A DNA stretch of 64,000 nt from Ricordea florida (GCA_949710005.1 OX453276.1:27652113-27716112), one strand, 5' to 3'. Positions 47,864 through 60,545 are shown, counted from the stretch's first letter. Made by a program: numbers and translations. The notes: generated from the sequence alone by a model not told the origin.

Positions 47864-48617
47864 CAAGAGAAAATGAGGAAAGAGAACATAACTCCGTCTG
47901 AAAGGGGTTATGGGACAGAATCTATTTTTAGCGCGAAATCTTTTTATATCTCGTTCCATAGCTGCGCGGTTTCCCCATGGCGCATTGAAATTACAACCAC
48001 GTGATGAGAATGTCATCAACCATTGGTCAGTTAAAATAGTTTCCGCGGATCTTAAAATAGATTCTGTCCCCTTATCATAGAAAGTCAACCCAGTATAAAA
48101 GATGCGTTCTCTTACCTATTTTCTCTTGATTCTGTTCCCTTATCATAGTAAGAGAACCCATTATGGAAGATACGTTCTCTTATCTCATTTTCTCTTCATT
48201 CTGTCCCCTTATCATAGTAAGAGAACCCAGTATGGAAGATGCGTTCTCTTATCTCATTTTCTCTTCATTCTGTCCCCTTATCACAGTAAGAGAACCCAGT
48301 ATGGAAGATACGTTCTCTTATCTCATTTTCTCTTCATTCTGTCCCCTTATCCTAGTAAGAGAACCCAGTATGGAAGATTCGTTCTCTTATCTCATTTTCT
48401 CTTGATTCTGTCCCCTTATCATAGTAAGAGAACCCAGTATGGAAGATACGTTCTCTTACCTCATTTTCTCTTCATTCTGTCCCCTTATCCTAGTAAGAGA
48501 ACCCAGTATGGAAGATACGTTCTCTTATCTCATTTTCTCTTCATTCTGTCCCCTTATCGTAGTAAGAGAACCCAGTATGGAAGATACGTTCTCTTATCTC
48601 ATTCTCATTTTCTCTTG
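47864..48617. mobile_element. 754-bp hAT-like element with internal minisatellite
   Basis: Ends are CAAGAGAAAATGAG and its complement CTCATTTTCTCTTG, flanked by AGTGCGA on both sides (47,857-47,863 and 48,618-48,624); this is a 7-bp match, or 8 bp if the border is shifted by one. It is inserted in repeat C, whose other copy shows the uninterrupted AGTGCGACCACTCG. Most of the right half is a 69-bp tandem array. Confidence 0.8.
48087..48608 (+). repeat. 69-bp minisatellite
   Basis: Seven to eight units with GTTCTCTTATCTCATTTTCT, TTCATTCTGTCCCCTTATC and AGTAAGAGAACCCAGTATGG. TAAGAGAAC and GTTCTCTTA inside each unit are inverted, so every unit can form a hairpin. 69 is 23 codons, which yields repetitive open frames in all phases. 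Confidence 0.92.
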
Positions 48618-48860
48618 AGTGCGACTACTCGAACCCAGGCCACCCAAATAAATTTTCATAAGGATTTGAATGTCCGTTTTTGACGCTGAACAACAGATTT
48701 GTGACGAATTTCTATCGACTAAGATGATTCATTTTCAATCTTGATATATTTTGTACAGTTATAGAGACAGTCATATCCATTTTAAGCGAAATCTAAAACA
48801 TATTTGTAGAGATTCTTTTGTTTAGATACTCGATCACGATTGGATAATTTATATGATTAT
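48618..48860 (+). repeat. Dispersed repeat C, copy 2
   Basis: Starts with the target duplication of the hAT-like element and follows 44,993-45,250 in order. Confidence 0.7.
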
Positions 48861-49007
48861 TCGATTTGGCCATGGGTAGCCTTGGTTCAAGTAGTCGTAT
48901 TGTAAACGATTATTTTCCGGAATATATAAATTATATTTTGTTGTTGTTGTTGTTAGTCGTAACCTGCTATTTTAATTTATTTCTGTTTAACTGTTCAAAT
49001 GGTTTAC

Positions 49008-52000
49008 CTTTCTAGTTTGGCGTTTTCTTCTTGCACTTCATATAGCTAGGGATGACAAGACAGAAAGAACCTTTATTTCCTGCTTTCACTGTTTTATCAG
49101 AAAAGTTTATGGCTTGAACAGCAGAATATATCATGTGGGGAAGATGGTTTGGAAGAAATATAGTAGACTGGAACTGGTAGACCCAAATGAACTGGCACGA
49201 GCCAGAGTGTTTTAAATAAGGAATTGGACAAATCAAACGCGTTGATTAAGTAAGTTATACCACCGTAAGGTAAAAGGGAGGTGCTGACGTTTCGAGCGTT
49301 AGCCCTTCGTCGGAGCGAATGAGAGGATTGTGGGTTACGTTCAATTTATATAGATAACTTTGGAACCATGCTATTGGTGGAACCATAGCATTGTGTGAAT
49401 GGAAGTGAATAAATTAGATGAATGATTAAATGAATGAGAAACGTTCGTTGATACCGTGGGGATTAAGAGAACCGAGTTGGAAGATAAACTTCTGTTCTAG
49501 GTTTTTACGGCTTTCCGTGTTGCCTTGATGCACGGAAAGGCCAACTAGCCTTTGGGTTTGGGACGAGCCAGAGGGATTGTAAGAGAAAGGCCCTCATGCA
49601 AATAAGACTTTGCTTTGGCAAGATCAACTGTGCATAACCAGGAGCCAAGCACCCTGCCATATCTAAATAACAAAATAACCCACAGAAGGCATCACAGTGC
49701 CTGCTATTGTTGCTATTGTAGTTTTGTCTTCTTTGGGTGAACGTTTGAGCTCAAAAGGTGCTTACGAAGATGAGAAAAAGGCAAATATAACGTAGTTGAT
49801 GGAAAGCGCGCGCTATGATTGGCTGTTATTTCATAGGTTTGGGAAAGCGCGCGCTATGATTGGGTAATACGCGCGATTCATTTGCCCATGGGTTGCATAC
49901 TGACGTCAGATTGTGGAGTTGTGAAGTCTTCTGTTATAAAAGAAATGGTAAACGCAGCAGCTGTGCAACCATCGACTTACAGACGCACTTGGGAGGTTTG
50001 CTAAGCAATCAAGAAGCTAGAGATGCTATCTCTGACTCTTCTTTCGTGGTTAGCGACCTCCTGCGTGCGTCCATGAATCGATGGTTGCACGCTGCACGTT
50101 AACCATTTTCTCAGTAGTTATAGAAAGTTGTTTACAGTCAAACCTCTTTTACAAACAACTTCCAAAGTGGTTTGCGTCGGTAAGGAATTAAATTGCAGGA
50201 AACGAGTTGATTAAGAGAAAACTTTAGAGCCGTTGTTGCTGGTGGGGACATAGCAACGTGCGAACGAAAATGAATGCAATAAATAAAAAGGATTTGAATC
50301 AGTGGAAATTAAGATAACAGAAATGGCCAAATGACATTTTGCCCGTTTAACTCGCCTACCTCTTCTTGCAGGGATCTTATTTCGTCCCTTATCCTGTGAA
50401 AATTAGGACATATAGCTCATTGTAAGATTTAATTTCATGTAAAACCTTGATCCCCCTTCAGCTATAAGAAAACAGACATAATTTCAGTGTTCTGTTAATT
50501 ATCTGTAACGACACACGGGTGTCAGGACTGTCCTTGAACGCTACTCGGAACAGCACTGTACTGTGGTACTGTTTTCGTTTTATTGTGCATTGTGGTTCTA
50601 AACTCTTCACCTGTGGATCAAACCATGCAGTGTGACTATTCTTTAGAAAGCTACTGAACAGTATTGTACTGTGGTACTGTTTGTTTTCCTATACAGTGTG
50701 GTTCTAACTTTTTCATCTGTGGATCAAACCATGCAGTGTGACCATTCTTTGTAAAGCTACTGAACAGTATTGTACTTTGGTACAGTTTGTTTCACTATAC
50801 AGTGTGGTTCTAACGTTTAAGCTGAGGCTCAAACTAAAGCTTCTTAAACACAATGTACCATTGCATAGAGCTCCTCAGTATATATTTCATTGTGTCTGTA
50901 AGCATGTGTGGTGCTCTGTAATTATAAAACACCGCTCAACGTATCCACATATACGAGCTACAAAAAAATTGATTAACTCACCTTTCGAGTTCGTCAGTTG
51001 ATTCCTCCAGCTCCTGAAAAATAGACAAGGAGTATTCGAAACTTTCAATTTCCTTTTCGTCATTACGATGTACTTTATCAGGGATTTGATTCCTTTGCAA
51101 AATTCATACAAATTTGCAGAGTTAACAATTTTCCCGCTCATGTTTTAATTTCTAAAGGGCATTAATCTACAGCCACCAAATCTTAAAAGCTCTTCACCCG
51201 ATGGAACTGAGATGGAATTTATTTGTATAAAAGATTACAATCTGTATTTTGGATGCTCCGAAAATGACGGATTAACCCAAACAGGCACGAAATGCATTGT
51301 GGATGGGGTACTCTTTAAATGTAGTGAACACTTGGTAGCTTTTCTGGTGTTTGCCTAACATAAGAAACTAGTCTTTTTAGTTATACCATTTTACTCTTGA
51401 AATCAAATTACTAAAGCTAGTTGATCAGGCCCTTTCACGTGAAATAATTGTGTTTTCGCCAAGGTTCGCAAAACTTGGGAAACGCCCTACAGCTGCCAAT
51501 TAAGCTGTGCGCTCAAAAGAACGCTCCTCCATATTTTAATTTTGCCGCAGCTCCTTGAACAGGTCTTTCGTCGGTAAAGTCAGTTTGCAATCCCATAATG
51601 CCACTCCGCGATCGCGCACGTTATCGAACGCTGCTAGGAGGTTAGCCGACTTCATAGAGGTGAGTTGGTTTTCAAAAGATCAGCTTGTAACAAAGTCACC
51701 CAAATTCGACCAATCCTTTGCAATTAATTGCAGCAATTTCACAAAACTATGGAAGCTGTTATGAGGCAAATTTCTGAGGACAAAGCGTTACTAAAAAAAA
51801 AAGTTACTAGGTCTGTAAAAATTCCCGATCCAATAGGCACTTTAATGGAGGAGAGGAACGCTTCTTCTGATGGATTCCTGATAATGATGCACGCTTATCC
51901 CCGGGTACAATCAGGCTGGGCTTCAAGGGATCCCACCCCAAAGTAAGGAGGATCAATATCAGTTTCTGGGCAACCGTGCACCTACCCCTCCCTAAACCAA

Positions 52001-55000
52001 CATTAACGCTAACTTTTTAATTCATCATAACTTGTTGGATTAGGGGAGGGGTAGGTGCACAGTTGTCCAGAAACTGATATTGATCCAGTAAGGATGTATT
52101 TTATTAAATTTCGTTTGAACCAGTACAAGACCAACCTTTACACGCTCCTCCAATGCTTTCTTCTCTTCGTCAACCTTCACAAATCTAAGAAAGCTGAAAA
52201 TAGGTTAAATATGTGTTAAAAAAACACTGTCTGCTATGATCGGAACCAACACATTTCGTTTTCAATCTCTCTAATAAAACCAAGGAAGGTGGTGAAGTTC
52301 GATGTCATTGCTGTTTTTACACGGTTTGACGCAAACACAATGTTCGCCTGTTTTATTTTGTAAATCTAATTAACCCTCGACGTCCTAACACTGATCAACA
52401 TCTAATGTCTCCTTGTGACTTCATTACTCCCGCCGTAATGAAAACAGGTAATATGAGTATAAGTGATGATGAGCACTAATGAACTGTGCTGATATTATCG
52501 CAAATTCTCCCTATTGGTTGTATACAAAATCTATTGGTATAGCTAAGGAGAACTTGTGTCCTGATAGTTGAAGGAAAAGGGCACATTGCAACCAGCTGGT
52601 GAACAATCAGAAATAGTTACGCTGGTTTGAAATAGTGATAGCATCAAATTGTGTCTTGATGTTAGGCATTTAAGGATTAAATACGATTTCCATTCCTTAC
52701 CCACTGAAATAAGCCTCGCTCTGGACTTTGTAAGTTTTCAACTTTGGAAGAAGAGTACAAAAAAAGGTCATTAGAAATGAAAGCTGAAATAAAGATATCT
52801 GCTAATTAATAATATGAAGATATCTGCTAATCAATAAAAAAAAAAAAAATCCTTGAAAAGTCAACCTTATTTGAAGATAAGCTCGACGTTAAAAGGGTAT
52901 TAAATTAAGTCACCGTTAATTTCGCTATTGATTTGATACACAATACAACGAGAGGTGATTGCCTAAGGATTCTTTTGTCCCTGTCTTTACTAGTGATCTC
53001 ACTACATATCAGTGTTTTAAAAACAACTTGAAGACCCTCAAAGTCAAACTTTATTGAAATTAAGTGTGGTGTCAAAAGGATCTTAAAGTCACTTAACATC
53101 GCGATTAAGCTTTATAGTACAACAAAATATAGTTTTACAAATAGACACTAATCGCTCTTTTTTCTGAATATTAATGGGATGTCATGACAACCGTTCAGCC
53201 CTAAGCTATATGAGAAAACCCAAATGTACCACGACAGAAAAATAGCAACAAGTAACCCACCTCGATGGTTTCTTGATTAGTCACTCTTTCTTCTATCGTT
53301 TTAAACAACAAAATTTTGTGGTTGAGACCTATAACATTTCATGTGGCCGACCATATACTGTTTGTTTGCTTATGTGACGAACGTGGAAAACGAAATGAAC
53401 GATTCATTTCCGGTTCAGTGACACCACGACCCATATATGGTGAACATGTGCTAGGCACGTGACTCTATCAGTTTTAGGGAGTATTATGGTATGGAACCGA
53501 CGCTAGAGTCGTGCAGAGAATAAAGACAAGCAACAAGTGGGAAGTTTAGTCTGGTTTAGTTTTCACCTATTGTGGGGATAGTTTCTAAAGAAACTGGTGC
53601 TGCGTCGGTGGGAACTTGAAACACAAGAAATAGGCTAAATCAAACGAGTTGATTAAGTAAGTTATACCACCGTAAGGTAAAAGGGAGGTGCTGATGTTTC
53701 GAGCGTTAGCCCTTCGTCGCACCTTATCGGATTTTCTGCGGTTTTTACCGGTGTAACATTTAAATAATAGTATCGTTTTGTTTCTTAAAAGTCATACTTG
53801 CTTCTTTGTCCTTCTTTCCCTTCTCTCTAACTCGCAATTGATTCTGCAAGTTAAAAGAAGTTTTTTTTTTATTTTAATTTGAAATAACTTGGTGCAAGCA
53901 AATATTCGCTGCTTCGAAAAGTATTATACGTAATGGAAAAGTAATTGGAACTGTGTACATTACGTCAGTGTGGGAAGATGACGTTTAATTTTTTAAACAA
54001 AGTATAAGAAAGAGGAAAGATTTCTCCATTTTATTGAAGTGGAAAGAGCTCAAGTCGTCTTACTCGCCCAACTTCGAGTTTTCCTCACGTAGATCCTGAA
54101 AGAAAAAGCAGTACGGACTAAGTGGACAGCACTACACTAATGTGGACAACACTCCACTTTCCTTTGTTTGTAACGATCATATGCGGACTGAATTATGATT
54201 AAAGGTAATGTAAAGAGAAAACTCTCTAACGTTAAGACTGGTCCAGACTCAAAAATATTGATATGATGAAGTCTAATCTATAGTGTGACATTTGATAACG
54301 CCTTTATTTGCAACGCTTTCCAAACTATTTTCAGTTTTTCTTGCCCCTCAGTTGAACACATTTGCAGTGACGTAAACCTTCTCCCATTTGGCCATCTCAG
54401 CATTTTAAATTTTACTTTAAAATCATCCCGTGATAAACAGTATAAGACATCCAAAATAGATGACTTTCGCATTAAACTTATCGAAATTCCTTTTTTACTC
54501 TTATTTTGGTATTTTCATTAGCTCGTATATACTTCATGTATTCCCTGTTATACTAAATACATTATAATATATCTATTATAATAGATTCTAATATCTTTTA
54601 AGTACATTATACTATTAAGCTTAAGGGATACATGAGGTACCTACGTGTCACCTAAAAGACCAGTCGCTGTTTGGAACCTGAGCCCGGGCTTCTGTAATAT
54701 AATTGGCTCAAGTAGGATACCAGTAATTAGATATGTGTTTTTTACAGCTTTTTTAGTTGAAAAAAAAAGAGGTGAACCTACATTGATGAGCTTCTCTAGA
54801 GATCTGTTTTCCCTCTCAGTTTCAAGATATCTGAAAGCACCAACAACCGGTTAAAACCGGTTAAAACGTTTTTCATTAATTTTTTGGTTAAGCGTTTAGC
54901 CTGATACTGACGTTGACATGTGTCCAAACATAACCAAAGAGAAGAGCCCATTAACGAGAGCAACTATCTCTTCTTATTCCTTGAGTCAACCCTTACCTGA

Positions 55001-58000
55001 GTGGATTGACGTTTAGAACGACTGTTTCCCGCGAAAAGTACCATGTTTACGTTGAGTTTTGTATGCCAGCGAATCGCGGAAATTCAAAAGAATGGTTGAC
55101 GAAAAAGGAACCCCCATTCCTTCCTTCTTCTGTTTTCCTTTTACCATGCTGTCACTTTTTCTGATTTTACAGCCGACGGGATCTGGGTATCAATATCGTC
55201 GAAAGACTTCCTTTATTGGGCGAAATTACCTTCTTCAATTTCACTGTCAGAGGATGTGCATGCTGTAATATCTCGACGAGATATCGAGCACATCAGAACT
55301 TTTCGTCGGAAAAATCATCCAAACATTCCTCGCTAATTTTGCAACCTATGTACTATTTTGTATCTTTGAACTATGGACGTGTGAAAACTCCCCTGAGAGG
55401 TGGTGTAAAAGTAAAGAAGAAAGGCTTGACTCCAAAATATGGGAGAGAGAGGCTCCTATTAACGGGTGCCTGCAGAAGATGATTATGATGATAATAATAA
55501 TAATGATCCTAGTACTACGACGACGACGACGAAGACGACGACGACGAAGACGACTACGACGACGACGACGACGAAGACGACTACGACTACTACGACGACT
55601 ACTACGATGACTACGACTACTACGATGGCTACGACGACTACGACGACTACAATGACTACGACTACTACTACGACTACTACCACGGCCACTACCACGACTA
55701 TGACTATGACTACTACCACGACTACGACTACGACTACGACTACGACTACGACTTCTACTACCATTACTACTACTACTCTAGCCAATCACAACAAGATTAC
55801 AAGGTCCAATGAACCAATCACAACACGTGGATACAACATTAATCAATGGACCAACGACAGCGCAAGGCGTGCAACGTACAATTATGCCGTACTTACGCAT
55901 CATAGTATTCCTCGCACTTTTCTTCTGTAAGTGGACCCTTTAGGAGAAAATGATAATCTTATCAGAGGAATTGGATTGAACACATGCCTAAAGCGGTTTT
56001 TAATACACTTAATGGTATAATCGCTGCCAACGGTCAAATAGAACTTCGTGTCCCATTAATAACAGTTCGAACTGTTTTTCCGCGTTTTTTCTTTTTTTGG
56101 TTCATGAGGACATACATTTGCTATGAGTTCTGATTGGCTAATTGGAGTTATTTGGGTTCTGATTGGCTTACTAAAATGCGTCCTTCCCTGCGATTGGTTT
56201 TGAGAATTACTTTGGTTGTGCTTCTTTCGCAATAACTTGAAACTGCTGTAACGACGATATAGTATGTACCAAAATACATACTGAACCCAACATGTTACGC
56301 CGTTAATAAACATCGTATGATAAAGTAAAAACGCCTACTGAGTTACCTCCTCTTCAGAGTCCAGCGTGTCATGGTAATAACCATCGTATGATGAAGCAAA
56401 ATCTGGAAAGGAAGCATAATTAATCCCTGCTAAAGAAGGTTTGGTAACGCAACCGTTCCCGTCTCCAAGGCTTACATAGCGTACGTAAGTTACGTAATCT
56501 ATAATCCTGGCCAAAAAGTTACGGGACAAAACTGAACATGACATTACCAGAGTCCATTTTTATTGTACATATCTATAACATGCAGTCTCCATATAACCTC
56601 ATTCAAGGTGTTATTGTCATTTGTAGAAAGCCCATCCCCCCCTCCCCCCTCAGCAATATTGATAGCAACTGGAATCCTTCAGACTGTACATAAACACAAC
56701 AGCGTAACCACATTGCTTGGATGAGGGGTGGCAGAGAAGGAGTTTGTGATAAATGTAGGAACTTTTCCCATTCTTTTTGGCCAGGATTGTAGTTACTTTT
56801 CGTTGGATAGTCTTGTCTTTGGCTAAAACCAAAAAATCTCAGAAACGCTGCCAACTCTGCCTCGACGACCACTCTGTTATATCACCTTGTAAAGAACCGT
56901 TTTGCTTTTCCGCCAAACACCACTTTAAGAACTCTATCTTACTGTGACCACTTCTTAAATTTTTTAAGCGACCGCGACCACTTTCGATACATTAAAAATT
57001 CAACATCTCCAAAATAAGAATTTTTCTTTCTATAAGAGGAGCTTTGTATATTTGCTTCGTTTTTAATTGATAAGGTAACTAGAAGGGCACTCGGTAGAGC
57101 GCATACCTCCGCCACGTATTGTGTCAAATGTACACCTGATATTACACTCATCTGGATATGAGATCCGGAGTTTAATCCGGATATATCCCAAATTTTAATC
57201 GATTGATCCTGGGTATATTTGCGACCTTTCCACCAAATTTGGTGCAAATCCGTTGATTAGTTTTTGCGTAAAGCGATTAACAGACAGACAAACAAACAAA
57301 CAAACAAACCAACAGACAGGCGTGGAAACAAAACCTCCTTGGCGGAGGTAATAAATGGCAATAATCAATCGATCCATGCAAGTTTTGGCTTGTATTCTAG
57401 ACCTTTTTTATTAAGCGACTACTTTTTCTTGCACTGAGGGTGGTCGCTTACGAGAGTATCGATTGTAGTGTGATGCTGTGCTACCTAAGTAAGACTGGTA
57501 TAAATGGAACCACACAGCCAACCACTAACACCACTGAAGAATACACTAGGTAGGTCAGTTTCAGTTCCTAAATGTCGGGTAGCATACATTATACGGTAAA
57601 TTCTACTACTAACTGGCCTGTCTGTTGCGTTGCTCACGAAAAGGAAGCGCTAGCAGTGACATTGGAAAAAAAAAGATTTTTGGCTGAAAAATATTTTCTC
57701 GAGCTTATCCAATGATATTAGAAGGGAAAGGAATCATTTAAGGAAGTATTTCCAAACCTTTTGCTTTGCAAGCCATGTTAATTCCCAAATTCAACTGAAA
57801 AGTAAACCTGTTGAGGAAAGCAAAGGTGAACTTTGCTGCACTCTGAAGTAAAGCTCTTTATGACGTCATATTCTAAACGTCATAGGCAACTCTCTGCACG
57901 CTCAATCGTGAACCAAGCACGCATAATAGAAGAAAACGAGAAACTTGATATACTAGTCCATGCTAATCACTGGAGTATTCAATTTGACGATATGAAATAT

Positions 58001-58426
58001 ATTTATTCGCACTGCGTAAAAAACGTAGTTTCAACTTAATGGTATCTGAGAATAGAACAGCCTGGAAAATTACTCGGGCCGTGACCTCGAGCATATCGAT
58101 TCGATGCCTTACCCGATTCGACCGTAATTAACCGCATCTAATTATTTCCAAATTGTCGCATATAAGCGGTAATAGTAGGGCCTATTTAGCTGTTGAGAAC
58201 TAAGAATTAAGGCCTGGCCACCAAGAATCCCCTCAATCTGGCGAGATAGGCCAGACGAGAAAGGAAATTATACCTCCGCGAAGGAGGGAGGCATTGCGAA
58301 TGTCGCAATTGACTGTTCCTGAGTGATATCGTTCTTCCTCGGCTACAGTCGGTACTTCTAGTGAAGGGAACTCGGATGAGATAACCTTTGATTCTAGTTT
58401 CATCTTTGATGAACGGCATGGAGTTC
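49008..58426 (-). CDS. Host coiled-coil gene of short exons (partial)
   Basis: Candidate exons on the minus strand, each with AG acceptor and GT donor: 58,426-58,274; 56,506-56,347; 53,843-53,798; 53,292-53,261; 52,741-52,701; 52,193-52,136; 51,013-50,982; 50,393-50,360; 49,045-49,008. All eight junctions keep one reading phase. The product starts with a Ser/Arg region, then SLAGINYASFPDFASSYDGY, an acidic DTLDSEEE and a coiled coil (DEEKKALEERVK, ELEESTDELER, IRDEIRSLQEE, LYEVQEENAKLER). No family is recognised. Further candidates are a cassette exon 54,095-54,064 (DLREENSKLG) and an alternative first exon 55,044-54,997 (MVLFAGNSRSKRQSTQ). Ends of the gene were not found; introns hold MITEs and PLE pieces. 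Confidence 0.6.
49222..49555 (-). mobile_element. PLE 3' fragment with hammerhead-like core
   Basis: Minus-strand copy of the end of the 2,597-3,790 element. It includes the closing part of the coding region (GGCAACACGGAAAGCCGTAA on that strand, then CACGGTATCAACGAACG) and the core at 49,283-49,316. It lies in the region of the coiled-coil gene. Confidence 0.7.
49800..50110. repeat. CCAAT-module tandem plus inverted arms
   Basis: AAAGCGCGCGCTATGATTGG occurs twice (49,803 and 49,844) 40 bp apart. Further on, AAATGGTAAACGCAGC...GTGCAACCATCGA (49,944-49,977) pairs imperfectly with 50,075-50,107. It may be the end of a non-autonomous element. Confidence 0.5.
50500..50820 (+). repeat. 104-bp tandem repeat array
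   Basis: Three units with GTGGATCAAACCATGCAGTG, CTACTGAACAGTATTGTACT and CAGTGTGGTTCTAA. Related single units flank the PLE fragment at 2.4-3.9 kb. Confidence 0.85.
51950..52086. mobile_element. 137-bp hAT-type MITE
   Basis: Inverted ends of more than 40 bp, starting GGATCAATATCAGTTTCTGG and continuing into GTGCACCTACCCCTCCC. The exact 8-bp duplication AGTAAGGA flanks it (51,942-51,949 and 52,087-52,094). It sits in an intron of the coiled-coil gene. Confidence 0.92.
53572..53722. mobile_element. PLE terminal fragment
   Basis: TATTGTGGGGATAGTTTCTA (as at 2,597) is followed after about 50 bp by the inverted tail with a hammerhead-like core (53,690-53,720, minus strand), which is cut at CGACGAAGG and has AUC in place of GUC. 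Confidence 0.65.
55512..55790 (+). repeat. (ACG/ACT)n trinucleotide tract
   Basis: About 90 imperfect triplets of ACG, ACT, AAG and ATG. It gives long spurious Thr- or Val-rich frames on both strands. Confidence 0.95.
56510..57065. other. Intron or intergenic, no feature
   Basis: No exon with good splice signals, RNA gene or known repeat was seen. It lies between exons 1 and 2 of the coiled-coil chain. Confidence 0.4.
57070..57365. mobile_element. Dispersed element with CCTCCGCC ends
   Basis: GCGCATACCTCCGCCACG at the left and CCTTGGCGGAGGTAATAAA at the right are inverted. Between them lie a (AAAC)n tract (CAAACAAACAAACAAACAAA) and, on the minus strand, GATTTGCACCAAATTTGGTG. This combination is a widespread marine-invertebrate repeat as I recall it. 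Confidence 0.65.
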
Positions 58427-58568
58427 CTAAGAAGAACCCAAACATCCACTCAACAAGCTGTTTCAGCGTTAATGATAATAACTGCTAACTCTTGTTAGTC
58501 GTCCCATATACTCCCTTCCATGTAAGTTTGGAGAACTTGTTATTTGATTAATGCTACACCCTTGAACT

Positions 58569-58569
58569 G

Positions 58570-58611
<42 letters not shown>

Positions 58612-58612
58612 G
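58569..58612 (+). repeat. (AAT)n microsatellite
   Basis: Fourteen uninterrupted AAT/ATA triplets. Confidence 0.95.
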
Positions 58613-59178
58613 TGAACCTTATTGGAGTGTCTGAACGGTATCTAGCACTGACGTACTAATTGAGGACACAGTTAAGCACAAATTAAATCAAAAACAAATC
58701 ATATTAATTCAAATCAAATCAAATATTGGTTTTTGTGGAGAGGGGAAAACCGGAGTATCCGGGGAAAAACCTCTTGGAGCAGAGTTGAGAATCAAGTTCG
58801 GATTCTTCAATGACCTACAAGCTAACTTCGATCTCGGGGCGCTTTTCTCGTTTCCGGTGATGAGCTTAATTCGCCCCAAGTCCGAAAAGCACTCTGGGAT
58901 CGAGGTTGCCGGGAGGCTCTTGCATAGGCTCGATTTCCGCCGCTCATTCGATCCAAACTTGGTCTTAGACTTCACTCGATTCATTCAATCTATATTTTAA
59001 GTGTTACAGATAAAAAGACTGTGTTGGAGCAGGTTTGTACAGACGTGACATGGCCTTTTTAACAGTTTTTTTTTTGTTACTTTAGCAAGGCTACCTTTTC
59101 TTTCCTCCCCAGTCAATATTCAGTGCTATAGATTATTATTGGTTGACCATTTTAGGGTGAACAGGAGAATATGCCATT

Positions 59179-59660
59179 TCATTGCATTTGCAGCTCAATG
59201 TTGAAATCTTCCAGATCACTTGTTGATTTGTAACTTTCTATTTCACCGTCTGCAAGATAGCTATCTCCGACTATTCCCTCATAAGTAGTCGGTTTGTAAC
59301 CAAGATGAGAAGTAAAATTTGCAAACTTTTTCGATCCGTAGATGTGAAGGTTACGGAACAGAACCGCACTATATAGTGGTAAAACTTTGTCTAGTTGCTC
59401 CCCACACAGCTTAGCCCATTGCTCAATAGTCACGTGGTCCATAGTCTTGGCTTGCAAGGCCCATAGTAAATCTTGACGAACGCCAGCAAGGTACTCTGGG
59501 AAGCCCTCCTGTTGTGAGCCTGGTAAGTATTTTCTTCCCCGCGCGGAACGACTGGCATCCATTTTGTTCGTGGAGGTGATTATCGGCTGATAATCTGAGA
59601 TAGCGAACCAATCAGAGCGCGCGATTTTGTGTAATCACCTCAGTATTTATACTCATACTA
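59179..59660 (-). mobile_element. Terminal part of palindrome-ended DNA element with coding stub
   Basis: On the minus strand it runs from the module GCGCGCTCTGATTGG (59,607-59,625) through GATTATCAGCCGATAATC to ATGGATGCCAG at 59,562 and a 127-codon frame with no recognised domain (QAKTMDHVTIEQWAKLCGEQ and others). The first 120 bp match 1,195-1,320. The frame is probably the first exon of a lost transposase or recombinase. Confidence 0.5.
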
Positions 59661-59984
59661 GTTATCATTTGCATTATTATGATTGGTTTGTGCAAGTGTA
59701 GTTTGTCTTTTCGCTGCCTGTTGCCATTGTCAACCATTGTTGTTACCATTCTCTGTTTTTGGACCATGTCAGCTCTGTCATTTTGTTCGTTTCTGCCCCT
59801 CAAGGCATCAAATAATTGGCTGTTGTTTCTTGCAGCAAACATGATATTACATTTTCATTTTTTATCTTATTATTTCACATCCTTTAAGGTTTTGGCCTTA
59901 AATATCCCAGTTCTTATTTAGGGATGGCATTTATGATAACAGCCAGTATTTTGTCCGATCGAAAAAAGTTTCTTATATTAAAAC

Positions 59985-60545
59985 TTGTCATTTGCCCAGA
60001 CAGTTTGGCAATTACCAAAATGCACCAATGGTGCAATTACCAATGCTCCAATGAACTGCATTGTCTCGTATTTTCCCATGCTGAGCTCAAATTTGTTTCT
60101 GTGAAAAAGTTGATTACCAGTACGCTTCGCTGAAAGTAGAAATAAACAACGACCTTAAAGATCGCGTTGTCATACTTTAACGAATGTGGACTTGTATGTT
60201 TGATATAAAGTTATGTTTTTCTCGCTTGGCAGCCATATGGCTTAGATTTAATAGCGACGTTATAGTTATACCGCCTCAACAGAAACGTGGGAGCATGTCT
60301 TGTTTTCATTTTGGCCGGAATTTTGTTTCCGTAATGCTAGTAAACAGTTTTTCAAGCAGAGACTTGTAATTTGCAGACAGGTTGGCAATTACCAACGCTT
60401 GGTTTGTTTTAGCCATTGCATTGTATCGTATTTTCCCATGCAGAGTTGAGCTTTTTTCCGGAAAAAGTTAATCAGGTTCTATAAATGAGCCACAACCTCA
60501 AGAATCGCATCGTCATACTTAGTGACAGGTTTGAACTTGTATGTT
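59985..60545 (+). repeat. Tandem duplication of about 375 bp
   Basis: ACTTGTCATTTGCCCAGACAG...TTTGGCAATTACCAA, GTATTTTCCCATGC and GTCATACTTTAACG...ACTTGTATGTTT occur twice in order (from about 59,985 and 60,365). Confidence 0.75.

Noticed and set aside
48087-48608. CRISPR-like array
   Set aside because: Whole units repeat with no unique spacers, in a eukaryotic transposon.
48102-48683. 193-codon frame with 23-residue repeats
   Set aside because: The 69-bp minisatellite unit is a multiple of three, so every frame without a stop in one unit stays open; it lies within a transposon.
55466-55930. 154-codon Thr-rich open frame and its Val-rich opposite
   Set aside because: Produced entirely by the imperfect (ACG/ACT)n tract; no non-repetitive coding pattern.
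57071-57120. tRNA gene suggested by GGTAGAGCGC
   Set aside because: No B box or closing acceptor arm follows; it is part of a dispersed repeat.
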